Below, piece by piece: positions 62,701 to 64,000 of a stretch of 64,000 nucleotides of DNA. The stretch lies in the NCBI GenBank assembly GCA_949825065.1, contig OX463862.1, forward strand, positions 13,015,592 to 13,079,591, written 5' to 3'. Origin of the DNA: Odontocerum albicorne. Lineage: Eukaryota > Arthropoda > Insecta > Trichoptera > Odontoceridae. The notes under the pieces are model-generated. The model saw only the letters and a program-made list of their open reading frames with translations. It was not told the origin of the DNA and ran no database searches. Position numbers and translations under genes: made by a program. Each line of letters starts with the position of its first letter. Position 1 is the first letter of the stretch.

Positions 62701-63394
62701 AAGGGTTGGTGACTGGTGGCTATGCTAATAGTGTTTGTCGTCGTCCACTTGATTGGATCTCTCGGTGAAAAGTTCAATCACGGAGATTGAACTCCGAATA
62801 GGGGTGACCAGATGTAACAGAAAAGGGGTTTCTTGAACTATTGCATCGAATGTGATTGTGGGGCTATACAGGTCTCACAACACACGCTAACTTGTATGAA
62901 CATCTGGCTGTATAATAAGGGCAACACCTGATTTAAATGAAAGATAGGACGGGCGATCTTTGTTGTCTCCTACTTGAATAGCATAATTAAGCATTGATGG
63001 TCCGAACACAGATATTAATGAATGGGGTTAATGTAATACAAACCATAATGAGGTGGTATTTTTCATTCAGAGCTAAGAGCACCTAAATTTATAGTTTCGA
63101 TTTTGTTTTACCATATGGTCAGAAATTTTTTATCAATTTCCAAATAGCGACAATGAAAACTTTAAAATTAATGATTATTAATTTATTTTTAGAAAAATAT
63201 TCTTTAATATCTTAAGGCACCCAAGAAAACTAACGAGCACTGCAATAGATTCACAGTTATAAGCTAATACTTATTGTAAATTACATAAAAATAGACAACC
63301 TTAAAACATTTCACTAACATTCTGTCCCTGATGAGGAAATAGTATTACGGCCTCTCAATGGCATTATAATACGATATCTCTTGTGATCTAGCAT
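62701..63394. other. No gene seen
   Basis: Nothing recognisable. Confidence 0.4.
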
Positions 63395-63560
63395 TCTGTG
63401 GATGAAAGACATCCTGTGGACGAAAGACATATTGTAGATGGAAGACACCCTGTGGATGGAAGACACCCTGTGGATGGAAGACACCCTGTGGATGGAAGAC
63501 ATCCTGTGGATGGAAGACATCCTGTGGATGAAAGACATATTGTGGATAGAAGATATCTCT
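63395..63560. repeat. 18-bp tandem repeat, about 9 copies
   Basis: Unit TGTGGATGGAAGACACCC with A/G and ATC variants. Divisible by three, so frames on both strands stay open (hexapeptide repeats); no sign of a gene. Confidence 0.92.
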
Positions 63561-63889
63561 GCGTGTATTGGTTTGTGTGCAAACTGTTCTACTTCAGTGA
63601 GCACAGTTTTGACAGATAATAACAATAAAATAATGTTTTTTATACAGACACTAACTAGAGATATAAACCCACTATTATTGACAGATTAAAAATAGTTGGA
63701 AGACATGAATCTTCCCAACCAGGCCACGGAGTTTGTCCAATGCGAAGCTGTCTATAATTTAAGTTTATTTCATAATACATGCCTTATTAGAAATAAAGTT
63801 ATTTCCTTTTAATTTTGTTTACATAAACCACTATTTCATATTCAGGGAATACTTCAGGGTATATTTTCACAATTTTCTAGCAATTAACA

Positions 63890-64000
63890 GATATTATAAT
63901 TTGTTTTATCAAACACTGTTTATTCCACTTTCAAAAAGTGGAATAAACAGTGTTTGATAAAAACAAATTACTATGTCTTTAAACTCCTTAACTATAAATA
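63890..64000. mobile_element. Fold-back family F, inverted half units at window end
   Basis: AATTTGTTTTATCAAACACT..CCACTTT / AAAGTGGAATAAACAGTGTT palindrome followed by CCTTAACTATAAATA. Runs to the window edge. Confidence 0.65.

Noticed and set aside
63388..63689. Hexapeptide-repeat frames on both strands
   Set aside because: Produced by an 18-bp tandem repeat; neither strand has surrounding gene structure.

Overview
This is a TE-rich, AT-rich stretch of an animal nuclear genome, almost certainly an insect or close arthropod. The evidence is spliced genes with GT-AG introns, many mariner-family transposons, several non-LTR retrotransposon families and tRNA-derived SINEs. The order cannot be fixed from the sequence alone.

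Three protein-coding genes are supported. (1) par-6 (minus strand, partial): exon 1 at 32147-32206 and the PB1-domain exon at 15522-15747, separated by a 16.4 kb intron; the rest of the gene is not visible and should lie beyond the left edge. (2) IFT52 (plus strand, complete): eight coding exons between 34831 and 46242 giving 449 codons plus stop. (3) ARL6/BBS3 (minus strand, complete): four coding exons between 56457 and 50345 giving 188 codons plus stop. par-6 and IFT52 are head to head across 2.6 kb; IFT52 and ARL6 converge tail to tail across 4.1 kb. IFT52 (intraflagellar transport B complex) and ARL6 (BBSome-recruiting GTPase) both serve ciliary trafficking, and Par-6 is the polarity-complex partner of aPKC. 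Two RFX X-box-like sites are positioned so that they could drive the two ciliary genes.

Layout: 1-15.5 kb is repeats lying downstream of the par-6 PB1 exon (presumed intron 2). 15.7-32.1 kb is par-6 intron 1, holding two near-full-length decayed mariners, piggyBac-type MITEs, LINE fragments and three large tandem arrays. 32.2-34.8 kb is the shared par-6/IFT52 upstream region. 34.8-46.2 kb is IFT52 with transposons in most introns. 46.2-50.3 kb is a LINE-filled gap. 50.3-56.5 kb is ARL6, whose introns hold a LINE-seeded minisatellite split by a mariner, a 137-bp array and a hAT element. 56.6-64 kb is repeats, including a Harbinger element with a decayed MADF domain and fold-back elements with a hammerhead-like core.

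Recurring themes are minisatellites that appear to have grown out of SINE or LINE fragments, insertions datable by nesting with clear target-site duplications (TA, TTAA, TTA, 8 bp, 13 bp, 18 bp), and a fold-back repeat family with a possible ribozyme-like motif. No autonomous intact transposase, no CRISPR array and no bona fide tRNA or rRNA gene was found.
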